In this document: positions 40,040 through 53,878 of the stretch, one piece after another | Position numbering within the stretch: position 1 is the first letter of the stretch | How the letters are laid out: each line of letters opens with the position of its first letter | Assembly: GCF_001315985.1 (NCBI RefSeq) | Contig: NZ_BBBI01000001.1 | Span: 248,001-312,000 of the forward strand | From: Vulcanisaeta distributa JCM 11216 | Lineage (GTDB): Archaea; Thermoproteota; Thermoprotei; Thermoproteales; Thermocladiaceae | Reading direction: 5' to 3' | DNA length: 64,000 nucleotides | Notes under the pieces: model-generated | What the model saw: only the letters and a program-made list of their open reading frames with translations | Told to the model about the DNA's origin: nothing | The model's database searches: none | Translations under genes and position numbers: made by a program

Positions 40040-41660
40040 ATGATAATGTTGTTAAGCTTTATGAAGTTAATGGTTAATGGAAGTTCCATCTCGTTTTTTT
40101 CCATTATTAATGTTTTTAGGAATATCGAGGATGCAGTTAATAGTGATGTGGAGTACATGCACGTCGTGATCAGCAATAGCACGTATTATGTGAATCAAAT
40201 CAACTCGTCAATAGGCGTCACCACAAATCAAGTCCCTAAATCATACATACCCAGTCTTAAAATAGTTTACGTTATCTACAGCATATTTTTGATCTTTATA
40301 TTAATTCAATTACTATCAATTGTGCATTCGGCTTATGGCTTCACGAAAGGCAGGACCATAGGTCCGGCCGCTGTTGATCCGTTACCCAGGATATCGGTTA
40401 TAATACCCATTAAGAATGAACCGATTGATGCAGTTGTTGAGGTTATTAAGGGGCTTCTAAATGTGGATTACCCCCCCTTAAACCTGCTTGAGGTTATCAT
40501 AGTGTCTGATGATGATGAGGCTTACGTTAAGGAACTTAACAACGCCTTAGGGCTAACGCTAAAGGGAATTAACCTAGATTACAGGGTTATTAGAAGGGAT
40601 AGGCCCGTTGGTTATAAGGGTGGTGCCGTTAACTACGCCGCGTCTCTAGCCACGGGAGACGTCATAACGATCCTGGACGTTGACACTAAGCTTCCTAGGG
40701 AGTACTTTAGGAGGGCCTTGGATTACTTAGCGGCTGGTTATGACGTGGTGGGAGCCCCCCCGTTCCTTGGGCTTCCTAAGGTCTCGACCAAGTTCAGTAG
40801 GGCCTTGACCATATTATTTAATGTATTGGCCATGGTTCAGGTAGTGGGTAGGGCAATGATTAGGACGAGAAGAGGCTTCTACATGCTCATAGGTAATAAT
40901 TTAACTATGCTTAAGTCGACTTTCATGAAATACGGCGGTTTATGCCACTGCAAGGCTGATGATATTGACTTAGCCATTAGGGTCTTGCTAAGTAGAGGTA
41001 GGATTGGGTTAATGGATGTATACGCGGTGACCGAGGTGCCCAGCACATACTATGCATTTAGGTCGCAGACCATTAGATGGGCCACTAACGATATATGGGC
41101 CCTCAGGAAATACGCCAGAAGGGCATTATCAATGGGTTTCCTGAACTACATTGATTTAATGCTATGGTTAATTAAGTACCCAACTGCCTACATAGGCCTG
41201 GCCTTAATGGTACTATCCCTATTCATGCAGTTAATAGGTGTATTAATACCACCGCTTCCAGTATTAATATTAATGATTGCCTCAGACATTCTGGGCCTAG
41301 TCATGATAATTCAATTACTAGATATAGGCCGCAGGCTTGGTTACAATATTCTAGATACCTTCAAGGCATTAATAGTAGGTGGCTTAACAGTTTATGCACT
41401 CACATACCCACTGGTGTTTTACTTAACGAAATCAGCCATATCCGACATACCCTGGATGAGGACACCCAAGGCTTCCCGAGCTTGAGACCGGGAGAATCAT
41501 TATTGAACAGTCAGTTATGTTAATAATGCTGGTGTTGGGCATAATCTTCCTATTAATGCATCGCCCATTAATATCGATCTATATGATAACCAACGCCGTA
41601 TTAATACTCACAGGATATAGAATAGGCATTGTAAAGATACCCATGGCTAGGTCCGGTTGA
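40040..41660 (+). CDS. membrane processive glycosyltransferase family 2 (C-terminal frameshift)
   Basis: About 539 residues. Membrane helix near residues 70-95; GT-A domain with PRISVIIPIKNEP, VSDDDE, the DVD metal motif in ITILDVDTK, the acceptor-site DDID and QTIRWA (Q-x-x-R-W). Several C-terminal helices follow. This is the layout of cellulose/hyaluronan synthase-like enzymes that polymerise and extrude sugars. A break near 41475 cuts off the last ~55 residues; repaired, the frame reads ELETGRIIIEQSVMLIML and ends at 41660. Confidence 0.82.
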
Positions 41661-41779
41661 TAACGCACACACGTTAATGCACTTTTACGGCATTCTCACG
41701 GTTTTCATCACGCTAGATATTGGCATATAAAATCATAAACATGAGTTCACCAAGGCCATTTTAAATCGTGATGATTATT

Positions 41780-41805
41780 ACGCCATCCCTTTTTTACTAT
41801 GGCGT
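41780..41805. terminator. convergent terminator hairpin
   Basis: ACGCCAT (41780-41786) and ATGGCGT (41799-41805) form a perfect 7-bp stem around a T-rich loop and are followed by TTTTA on the plus strand. It lies between the convergent ends of the glycosyltransferase (41660) and the activase (41814), the right place for a shared terminator. Confidence 0.5.
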
Positions 41806-41813
41806 TTTTACCT

Positions 41814-42809
41814 TCACTGGGCTTCCCTCTTCTTGGTGATTCCCCCCCTCCAAGTCACGAGTACGCGGCCATTATTCACCAGTATTGACCTTGCAATGCC
41901 CATTAATTTCTCCATCTTCTCCTCAGGTACTAATTCAGCGTTTTTAAGGGGGGGCCAGTCTATGCCTAAACGCTCATATTTAATGCTGCAGTATTTATTG
42001 AATGCCAGTAACTCATACCTCTCGGCCGTTGGTAGGTTATCCCTTATGAACTCGGCTATGCGCCTTATGTTATCTTCGTAATCCGTATAGCCAGGTATTA
42101 TTGGTGTGTGGACCCATATTGGCTTGCCTAGTTTGGCTATGTTTATTGCATTCGTCAATACCCTATCAAGCGACACACCAACATATTTGAGGTGCTTCTC
42201 TGGGTCCATTATCTTTATATCCAATATGACGAGATCCACTAATTCAATGATTGGTTTTGTATGTTCCCAGGGGAATGGTAATGCCGTTTCTATAGCCGTG
42301 TGTATGCCGAGACTCTTTAGTTTTCTCAACAGGGCTATCACGAACTTAGGCTGCATGGTTGGTTCGCCACCACTAATTGTAACACCACCACCCGATACGT
42401 CATAGAACACCTTATCCCTCATTACGACCTCCACGACCTCCTTAACCGTATAGCGCTTACCAACGACGTCTAGGGCACCCGTAGGGCAAACCTCAACGCA
42501 TCTACCACATAAGTCGCACCTCGCCCTGTTTATGACTATCCTACCGCTAGGCATTGGTATGTAGGTCAATGCATTTCTCGGGCAGGCACCTATGCACTTT
42601 AATTCATAAATACATCGATTCTCGTACCAAATCAATTCCGGGTATGGCTTAATACCCTCAGGGTTTTGGCACCATGGGCAATGAAGCGGACAACCCTTTA
42701 GAAACACTACGGTCCTTATACCTGGACCATCGTGGATGGCCTCACGCTCGATATTGAATATGAGACCTGTAACTTCATCATCATTTTTAAGGAATTCATC
42801 ACTTGACAT
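41814..42809 (-). CDS. glycyl radical enzyme activating protein (radical SAM)
   Basis: 331 residues. DGPGIRTVVFLKGCPLHCPWC has the CxxxCxxC radical SAM cluster. An inserted two-cluster ferredoxin module follows (CIYELKCIGACP and CDLCGRCVEVCP), typical of activases for non-PFL glycyl radical enzymes. GGGVTISGGEPTMQ binds SAM. It would abstract hydrogen from the glycine of the adjacent enzyme. The start lies 3 bp from that gene's stop; same operon. Confidence 0.9.
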   Translation of the reverse strand: MSSDEFLKNDDEVTGLIFNIEREAIHDGPGIRTVVFLKGCPLHCPWCQNPEGIKPYPELIWYENRCIYELKCIGACPRNALTYIPMPSGRIVINRARCDLCGRCVEVCPTGALDVVGKRYTVKEVVEVVMRDKVFYDVSGGGVTISGGEPTMQPKFVIALLRKLKSLGIHTAIETALPFPWEHTKPIIELVDLVILDIKIMDPEKHLKYVGVSLDRVLTNAINIAKLGKPIWVHTPIIPGYTDYEDNIRRIAEFIRDNLPTAERYELLAFNKYCSIKYERLGIDWPPLKNAELVPEEKMEKLMGIARSILVNNGRVLVTWRGGITKKREAQ

Positions 42810-42812
42810 AGC

Positions 42813-45269
42813 TCATGTCACTTCATACTCAAGCCTGGCTATTATCTCATCCTGAAGCTTCTTGGGAAGGTCAATGAAGCGCCAGGAATAACCAGTAACT
42901 TTAACCACTAGGTCCGGATACTTCTCGGGGGGGTGCTTCTGGGCATCTAGCAGTATCTCCTTACTTATTGGGTTGAACTGAACGTGCTACCCCCCCCAAG
43001 CATGAAGTACGCCAGGATTAACGATGCAAACTTTTCGAGACCCTCCTCATCCCTTATATTAGCTGGGTTAACGTTTAGTGTGAGCGATGTGCCGCTACTT
43101 ACCGTGGGTATGCCTATGCGTGCAGCTGACCTTAAAACGGCCGTGAGCCCATTCATTTGCGTGCCTTCCACAGGCGCTATACCATTGGAGACAGGTTCAC
43201 CAGCCTTCCTACCATCCGGCGTGGCGCCAGGTACTTACCCTCAAAGAGCTGTGACCCAGATACGGACACAAAGAGCACCCTCCATGTACCTCCCATCCAG
43301 AACTTCCTCCTCCTACCCTCCTGAACCATGACATCCGCAACCCACTGGGCTATTTCGTCAACATATGGGTCATCATTACCATACTTCGGAGCCTTCCTCC
43401 ACAGCATCTGCCTAACCTCCTCAGCACCCTCAAAATTGCTCTTCAGAAGCTCCAGTAATTGCTCCATTGTTAGTAACTTATTATCAAAGACAGCCCACTT
43501 AATCGCAGCGAGTGAGTTGGCTACCGTGGCCAGTGCCTGAGCGCTTATGGTTGCGTGGTTATAACGTGCGCCTCCCCCCCAGGTCACATCCTTACCAGAC
43601 TCCATACAACCCTCAATCGTTGCGCTAAACAACGGCAATGGGTAGTTCTCGGCAATCACCTTATCCTTCAACTCGGTTCTCCTCACCATGAGATCTACTG
43701 CATAGGACATCTGCTCAACAAAGGCCTTCTTTAAATCCTCGAATGACTTAAACTCCGTGGCCGGCGGCGTTGGTGCGCCCACAAGCCTCCAACCAGCGGC
43801 GCTTAGGTGTCCTCCAAATAACGTGGCCTCAAGCACCTGCGGTATCCTAACGGCCTGCCCTGAAGTATAACCATTGCTATTACCTGCGCCTGTGAGCTCA
43901 ACGCATCCGACTACCGCATAGTCCCTGGCATCCTCCAGCGAGTAGCCGTCAGCCATTAAATCCTTGATTATCGTCTTATCGTTATAGAACGCTAAACCAG
44001 CCGTGGTCCTCAAAACCTCCACGGCCTTCAAGACAAAATCCTTCGGCGTTTTCTCCGGGTGTATCCTGACCGCAAGCCCATCACGCCCACAGCCCTTCAA
44101 CCTCTTGAAGGCCTCAAGGAATAAGTAGCTGACGTCATTTACGGCATCCTCGCCATTCCTATCAACACCACCAATCGTAACTAGGTTCGGGCCTGCGTCA
44201 AGGAACGTCGCCAGTTACATAGGTACTCCATTATGAGCTCAAGGGCTTGATCAGGAGTGAGACGCCCAGCTTCAATGTCCTGCCTGTAGTATGGATATAG
44301 TAATTGATCAACCCTGCCAGGCCCCCCCATGATCAATTGATTACCGCCATGAGCTATTGAAATAGCGACCTGCGTAAACCATATTGCCTGTAAAGCCTCA
44401 ATGAAATTACGTGGTGGATTGGCAGGGACGTGCCTCATCCTCTCCGCAATCTCAAGTAACTCCTTCCTCCTCTCCTCGTCGGTAGTCTTGCTCGCCACCT
44501 CCTCGGCAAGTTTAGCATAACGCTCAGCAAATTCAATAGCCGCCTGCGCAGAAACCTCAACAGCCCTTAGGAAGTCCTCAGCCTTCTCATATGTGTTTTT
44601 GTCAATCTTACCCTCCATGAACTCCCTCCTAAACCTCTCTAGCTGCTCTCTGGCTTGTTTTATGATACCATTAAAGCCCAACTGAAGCACCTTCCTGAGA
44701 CCGATTATTGTATGTCCCTGCATTGGCACGACAGGAGCGAGTAAGTCATAAGTCGTCTGCACCGCCGCTAAAAAGGTCTCCCTCTTTTCCTTCAAAGGTT
44801 CTCCCAATAACCCGGCCTTCTCCCACTCCCTACGCATTAGAGCGCCTATTGTTCTATCCCTCCAGTAAGGCACAATCTCCTCCTTAAGCAATTTATACTC
44901 CTCCTCAGAAATCCTGGTATACCACTTCAGAGCCTCGGGCGATAAACTACCAATACCCTCAGGAAATACCTCCCTCAACTTCTCCTCACTCCTATAAAAG
45001 TAATATGGAATAAGTATTTCGTTTAAGTATATAGACATTTCAACATAAACAGGCTGGCCCAAGCCCTCCCTCTTCGATGATATGTGCCCAACAAGCACCT
45101 CCTCATCATCAATCCAAATCGGGTAATTACGGAAGGTCTCCTGAATAGCCAGGGCCGCTCGCATGGCTGGACCTATTGGCTTACCCTCAGTCTCCCTGTA
45201 TACCTTCGTAACCCACTTAACCCTCTCAAGATCAACAACTATGGGACTCGATAAAATCCTCTCCTTCAT
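42813..45269 (-). CDS. glycyl radical enzyme, diol dehydratase/lyase type (frameshifted)
   Basis: About 818 residues in four frames (breaks near 44190, 43225, 43175 and 42990). It has the N-terminal PFL domain, [18 protein letters not shown], and the active-site loop [13 protein letters not shown] with the thiyl Cys and the adjacent Glu of the GCVE group seen in glycerol/diol dehydratases and choline lyase. [22 protein letters not shown] and, near the end, [10 protein letters not shown] with the radical glycine are also present. The last part, from 42965 to the stop at 42813, is clear only after repair. Substrate is not determined; the divergent organic-anion transporter at 45621 may import it. 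Confidence 0.85.
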
Positions 45270-45620
45270 TTCTGAATACGTAAAGGCACACCACCTCCCA
45301 ATAACTTTGAAGTATCCATACTTATATTATAATCACAGACAACATTAAATAGCCTTCTTTTATACTTTATAAATATAGTATATATTATATTTCGTATCTA
45401 TATATAAAATAATAATTAAGGCAACGATCACGAGATTTTCCATAAAGTATATTAATTTTATCTAGGATAATTGACAAATACACAATAATAGCCCTTAAGT
45501 AATGTTTTGCGTAATTTAATGTATTAGCATTAAAAATATAATTTATATATTTCATTAGAAGGGATATATTTATTTAGTTGAGGTTATTTTAATACGAAAT
45601 TAATTACAATGATAATTTTA
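45270..45620. promoter_or_regulatory. divergent AT-rich control region
   Basis: 350 bp without a gene between the glycyl radical enzyme (left) and the transporter (right). On the minus strand GGGAGGTGG lies about 22 bases before the enzyme start. TTTATAAATATAG near 45366-45378 and AATTTATATATTT near 45541 are TATA-like elements facing the two genes. Shared regulation is plausible; no clear operator palindrome found. Confidence 0.45.
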
Positions 45621-46910
45621 ATGATGCCAGGATCAAGTGATGAGAAATTAGTTAATAAGGCTGTGAGAAAGGCATGGGCTAGGTTAATTCCCTTCTTACT
45701 TGTTGCGTTAATACTTTATAATTTTGATAAGGCTAGCTTTACATTCGCAATACCCGGTATGGAATCCGCCCAAGCCTGACTCCATTTATTGCGGGGCTGG
45801 CTGCAGGAATTTTCTTCTTTGGATATTTAACATTCTCAATACCGGGGACATACTTAACACAAAAATACGGCGTTAAAAATTACTTCCGATATGGATAGCT
45901 GGGTTTGGGATCTTCGCGACGTTAACAGGTTATGTTCAGAATGCGGTGGAGCTTTTAGTGATTAGGTACTTGGTTGGGTTCTTTGAGGGCCCATTTGCCC
46001 CAAGTATTACGTACTACATTTCTACGTGGTTCCCAAGAGAGCAAAGGGCATTGGCGATGTCCTTATACCTTCTTGGTATACCGATATCAGGCATTATTGG
46101 GTCCCCAATACAGGGCTGGCTCGTTGAGTTTTACGGTTGGAGGATCATGTTCATAGCCCTTGGCGTACCCACGATAATCCTTGGGTTATTGACGTTCTTC
46201 TACCTGACCGAGAGACCTGATAATGCAAAGTGGTTGAGCGAGAATGAGAAGAGAGCATTAATTAGTAGGTTGTTGGAGGAACGTAAGATCATCGAGGCAT
46301 CTACAGGAAAGTACAGCATAGGTAAGGCTGTTAGCGACTGGAGAACTATAACCCTAACCGTATATTACTTCTTCGCAGCATTGAATTTCTCCGGTGTCTT
46401 TGTTTGGACGCCTACGATATTGGAACTAGCCAGTAAGCTTGGTCTTTACTACATTGGGTGGATCCTAGGCGGTGTATGGTTTATTGTTCTTGTTATAATG
46501 GTGCTTTGGGGGGGCAGACACTCAGATAGAACCAATGAGAGGTATAACCACGTAGGAGTTGGCGTGATACTATCCCTTATCGGCGCACTACTGGCCTACT
46601 TATTCCCCCCCGCAAATATGTTAGTGCTTACCGTAGGACTATCCCTCATAATAATGGGTACGATGATGGGTATAAGCCATTCTGGGCATTAATAACGCAA
46701 CTCTTCACTGGGGGGGCGGCCTCGGCGACTGTTGTAGCGCTCGTAGATTGGGCTGGTAATGTTGGGTCCTTTGCGGGGCCAACAATATTCGGCTACCTTA
46801 ATTACATGACTGGGAGTTTCGTATCGGATTATTTAATTACATTAATCTTCTACGTAATTGCCCTGGCTCTTCTATACGGCGTGAAGTACATGGCCGAGAG
46901 AGGAAAGTAG
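45621..46910 (+). CDS. MFS transporter, anion:cation symporter type (frameshifted)
   Basis: About 430 residues, twelve predicted helices. WARLIPFLLVALILYNFDKASFTFA is the helix 1 pattern of the ACS group (phthalate, tartrate, 4-hydroxyphenylacetate permeases). RYLVGFFEGPFAPSITYYISTWFPREQRA is the strongly conserved helix 4/loop region. Breaks near 45776, 45888 and 46680 interrupt the frame. An in-frame ATG at 45609 is an alternative start. It faces away from the glycyl radical enzyme and may bring in its substrate. Confidence 0.8.
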
Positions 46911-47002
46911 GTATTTATAACCGGCATACATTAATTGAATTGCTTTGTCTGTTGGCATTAGTTTTAAATATGACTTGTTTCTGATAACGGTTTTGGTCAT
47001 TG

Positions 47003-48698
47003 ATGGAGTATAAGTGGGTTGTGTTGACTAATACGACGCTTGGAGTGATTATGTCTTCAATTAACATGTACATTGTCCTAATATCGCTGCCCACGATTTT
47101 TAGGGGGATTGAATGTTAACCCATTCCTACCTGGGGGAGTTTGATTACCTGCTTTGGGTTCTCATGGGCTACAGCATAGTCCTCGCCAGTGTCCTAGTTA
47201 CCTTCGGCAGGATCTCGGACTTATTTGGCAGGACTAGGCTCTACACACTCGGCTTTATAATATTCGCAGTAGCCTCGGTACTGCTCTCATTAATACCGAG
47301 TGATTCAGGTAATTTCGGTGCATTGTTACTGATAGGGTTTAGGGTTGTCCAGGCAATTGGTGGTGGTTTCATTATGGTTAATAGCACGGCATTACTGACC
47401 GATGCCTTCCCACCAGGCGAGAGGGGGGGTAGGGCCCTTGGCTTGAACCAGGCCTCCTTCATAATTGGCTCCTTCCTTGGAATAATACTGGGCGGCCTAC
47501 TCTCAAACTATGACTGGCACCTCCTATTCCTCGTTAACGTGCCCTTCGCAATAGCCGGCGCTGTGGTCCATATTTAAGCTAAGGAGGGTTGATAGGGGAA
47601 GTGCGAGGGTGAGGATTGATTACTGGGGTAACTTGACGCTCGCCCTCGGCCTCGTGTTAGTAACCCTGGGCTTCACATACGCACTGATGCCCTATGGAAA
47701 CTCGGAGATGGGTTGGACGAACCCACTGGTCATAGCCTCCTTCATAGCCGGTGCAGCATTAATAATCGCATTCATACCCATAGAGCTTAGGCAGGAGGAA
47801 CCACTCTTCAAACTATCACTGTTTAGGGTTAGGCCCTTCACCTACGGTGTGATGGCCCTCTTCCTATCATCACTGGCCAGGGGGCGCCATAATGTTCCTA
47901 ATAACAATATGGCTACAGGGCATATACCTACCGCTCCACGGCTTTAGTTATACGGAGACCCCGTTCTGGGCCGGCATATACATGTTGCCCATGCTCGTGG
48001 GCACCGTGGTAATGGCGCCAATCGGTGGTTCGCTCACGGATAAGTACGGCGCGAGGATCATAGCTACCGTGGGCATGGTAATAATAGCCATATCGCTCTA
48101 CCTACTCACGCTACTCCCCCCCTACAACTTCAACCTAGTCGAGTTCGAGTCAATACTATTCCTTAACGGTGTTGGCAATGGCCTATTTGCCTCACCAAAC
48201 ACCGCATCGATCATGAACGCCCTGCCACCAAGGGATAGGGGGGGTGCGGGTAATGGTATGAGGCAGACCCTGAGTAATGTTGGTTCTACGATAAGCATGG
48301 CCATGTTCTTCACAATAGCCATGAGCGTTTTCTCCCAGTACGTGCCAATTAGGATCCACAATATTGCCCTAAGTTATGGGCTACCCACAGGCATAGCCGA
48401 TGCACTGGCCAGCATACCAGCATCTAGCCTACTTTTTGCGACATTCCTCGGTATGGACCCCCCCGCATCGGTGCTGCCCAACTCAACAGTCAATAACCTA
48501 CCAGCAAGTGTGGTGAGGCTCCTGGACAGCAATACATTCCTACCCAGCGTCCTTGGACCACCATTCATGATGGGCCTCAGGTTCTCGCTGTACATATCCA
48601 TAGTCTTCGTGGCCATAGGCGCCGTGTTGTCATACATGAGGGGGGGTGGTAGGTACGTTTATGAGGAGAGCATAAGGGAGGGCGCATACGCATCGTAG
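47003..48698 (+). CDS. MFS transporter, DHA2 (14-helix) drug exporter type (frameshifted)
   Basis: About 565 residues, fourteen helices. The N-terminal MEYKWVVLTNTTLGVIMSSINMYIVLISLPTIF and GRISDLFGRTRLYTLGF (motif A) fit the EmrB/QacA group, as does GFRVVQAIGGGFIMVNSTALLTDAFPPGERG (motif C region). Breaks near 47111, 47568 and 47880 are repaired by single bases. Likely exports hydrophobic compounds; substrate unknown. Confidence 0.82.
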
Positions 48699-48843
48699 TA
48701 ATGCATCACCACTAACTTATCAAGCTCAATCCATGTCATAGACCTGACAGTTTTTGCCCTGAGCCTTAGTGCTCTACCTTATCTATGCCGTTATTTATTT
48801 GCCAGATAGAGAATATTTTACGATATAGATAAACCCGCCAGCA

Positions 48844-51247
<2,404 letters not shown>

Positions 51248-51251
<4 letters not shown>

Positions 51252-52086
51252 TTGAGGAGCTCTACATAAACAAGCTTCTTAACTACCTTGAGGAGGACGC
51301 GTATCCAGAGGATATAACCAGTAAGTTCCTTGAGGGCATTAGGGCCAGGGGGGGCATTGTTAAGTCTAGGGATGAGGGGGTAATCGCCGGGCTTAGGTTC
51401 ATAACCCCCCCATTCCTCAAATACCTCGGTTTCGAGGTAATTACGCACAAGCGCGATGGTGAGGCACTACGTAAGGGTGACATTATAATGGAGATAATTG
51501 GTGACGCGGGCAGGTTATTAACGGTTGAACGATTAACCCTGAATTTCCTCTCAAGGCTTTCAGGTATTGCCACTGCCACGAGCACCATGGTTAGGTTGGC
51601 TAGGTCCGTTAACCCAACGGTTAGGGTTGCCGGTACGAGAAAGACAACGCCCGGGTTCAGGGCATTTGAGAAGTATGCGATAGAGGTTGGTGGTGGCGAC
51701 CCACATAGGTTTAACCTGGCTGATGCAGTGTTGATTAAGGATAATCACGTATTAATTTACGGAGACCTTGAGAAGCTCATCAGGCTGATTAAGGAGAGGA
51801 CAAGCTTTACCAAGAAGATTGAGGTTGAGGTGTCTACGTATGAGGACGCAATCAAGGCCTATAGGGCCGGTGCCGATGCCATACTGCTCGATAATATGAG
51901 ACCCAGCGATATAATGCCAATAGTCAATGAGTTGAGGGGGGGAAGGTAATACTCGAGGCAAGCGGCGGAATAACACCTGACAACGTGATTGAATACGCAA
52001 GGACGGGCGTTGACGTGATATCCAGCGGTTACATAACGCATAGTGCCCGATCTCTTGATCTAACAATGGATGCGGAGAGAGCTTAA
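51248..52086 (+). CDS. nadC: nicotinate-nucleotide pyrophosphorylase (C-terminal frameshift)
   Basis: About 279 residues; converts quinolinate and PRPP to nicotinate mononucleotide, completing the operon pathway. Visible: [67 protein letters not shown] and [12 protein letters not shown]. The break near 51943 (seven-base G run, five expected) is repaired to give [22 protein letters not shown], the normal C-terminal phosphate-binding part, ending at 52086. Confidence 0.93.
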
Positions 52087-52089
52087 ACT

Positions 52090-52500
52090 AGACGACCATG
52101 CCTACCCCCCCAGACTGAACATAGTGACCTTAACCGGGACGCCAACCCCTCCTGGAATCACCTAATCACCTCAGGATTGAGTGATTCACCCGCTGAGCTA
52201 AACTTCCTAATCCTTAGGTTATACCTACCTATGTCCTTTACGGTGCCCATGATTAGTCCGTAAGCCGTTGGTGCAAAGGTAAAGTTAGTAGCCCTCAACT
52301 CCTCCAGTAACCTAAGCGTGTCCTCAGGGGGGAGAATGACCTGTCTAGGAATACGACGGGTTTACCAAACATCAATGGGTCTATGATACCGTAATAAGGC
52401 CACCCCAGGGGGGGTCTGCACTGTTTCAAATCACGTCACTCTCCTCAAGACCAATGCCGCACTTCATATAATGGTATTCAGAAGCCATGTTGGTCGAACT
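52090..52500 (-). pseudogene. fragment of an AMP-dependent acyl-CoA ligase
   Basis: On the minus strand, with several frame changes, I read YYGIIDPLMFGKPVVFLDRSF, then DTLRLLEELRATNFTFAPTAYGLIMG and YNLRIRKFSSAGESLNPEVIRW. These correspond to the middle of medium-chain acyl-CoA synthetases (the TAYR ... L--SAGE-LNPEV segment). The P-loop before it and the C-terminal domain after it are missing. Too short to be functional even with run-length repair, so this looks like a real remnant. Confidence 0.5.
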
Positions 52501-52569
52501 TTCTGTTTCTTTTTGGTTATTCTCGTGTAGTATGTTTTAAATGGGCCTTAAAATAATGCCTGCCATGAT

Positions 52570-53789
52570 ATGGGCATCACCAATAAGCGGAGCACTGGGT
52601 GGGTATTGACCCTACTGCCGTATAGCGTCGCCATCGGCCCGCTGAGCACCTTGATAACCCTTGAAATCGCCTCATTAATGGGTGGCCCGGTGGATGTTGG
52701 TTACGCCATGGCCGCGGCTCTGCCACCGGAATAATCGCCCCCCCACTGCTGTGGGGCTTCCTACTGGATAGGTACGGCAGTAAGGAGGTGCTTGCCCTGG
52801 GCTTCCTCGGTACGGCCATATTCATCCTGGCATTGTCATACGCGCCCAACGTTCCGCAGATAGCCCTTTACTACGCCGCTTCATCACTGTTCTCCTCCGC
52901 TGTTGGTGTCTCCACAAGCTTCATACTTGTCAAGTCCTCGAGTAAGCTTAGGCTTAATGAGTCGTACTCCATGCTCAACTTCATTAATTCACTGGGTTAC
53001 CTGGTGGGTGATGTCTCGGCGGCCGTATTATCGGGCTTCATGGATGTTAAGTCCATACTCCTCATCATGGGTTTACTGCCCATGGTATCCTCGGTTTGGT
53101 CCTTGGTCTCAGTACCGAGGATTACCAACGGCAGTGGGAAGGCTATGGAGAGACTGTTACCCGGTGGGCGGGGGGGGCTTAAGGTCAGCCTTGGCGAGTT
53201 AGTGACGCTATACCTTGCGCTCATTATTTTCTACGTCTCATCGGGCATCTTCAACACGCTTTATCCCTACGGCCTCAGGGTCGGCGGCTTATCGAGGACT
53301 TGGGTAATGACCATAATCTCCGTAGGCATGGGGGGGATCCAGATCGTGGGTTTCATGATTACGCCACGCATGATTAAGGTACTTGGTGGTAATGCCAGGG
53401 CTTCATCACGTGCATTACTCTTGAGGGGGCTTGTCGTACTTTCTAATTGGTTTAACTTCATCAACCCCCCCGAGACCATGATCATTACGGGGCTAACGCT
53501 ATACCCACTGGCCGCGGGTATCGCCTTCTCAACGTTCTACACGGCATCGAGCGTGATAGTCTTTGAGAGACTCAGCAGCGGTGAGGAGGGTAGGGGTCTT
53601 GGAGCCTATAACTTCATCACCGGCTCGGCATACCTGGCGGGTTCCTTGGCATCCGGCTACTTAGCAGACTCCATCGGCATTGGTAGGAGTTACATGGTCG
53701 CCGGCGCAATGCTTTGGGCGTCATCATACCTCTTTGAGCAGATACGTAGGTACGAGGCGGCGAGAAATAGCGTGATCAATGCGAATTAA
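52570..53789 (+). CDS. MFS transporter of unknown substrate (N-terminal frameshift)
   Basis: About 406 residues, twelve predicted helices. From the ATG at 52570 the frame reads MGITNKRSTGWVLTLLPYSV. One lost G near 52720 breaks it before GIIAPPLLWGFLLDRYGSKEVLALGF, a motif A (D-R-G-K) loop. A second such loop is SGYLADSIGIGRSY. GTTTTAAAT about 35 bp upstream could be its TATA box. No substrate can be inferred. Confidence 0.75.
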
Positions 53790-53878
53790 GCCGCGTAAAC
53801 TCATACCAATGCCTGCATATCATAACTTAATTAGTCTTCAGGCATAACTTTAATAGAGAGAGTAATTATTAACAGGTC

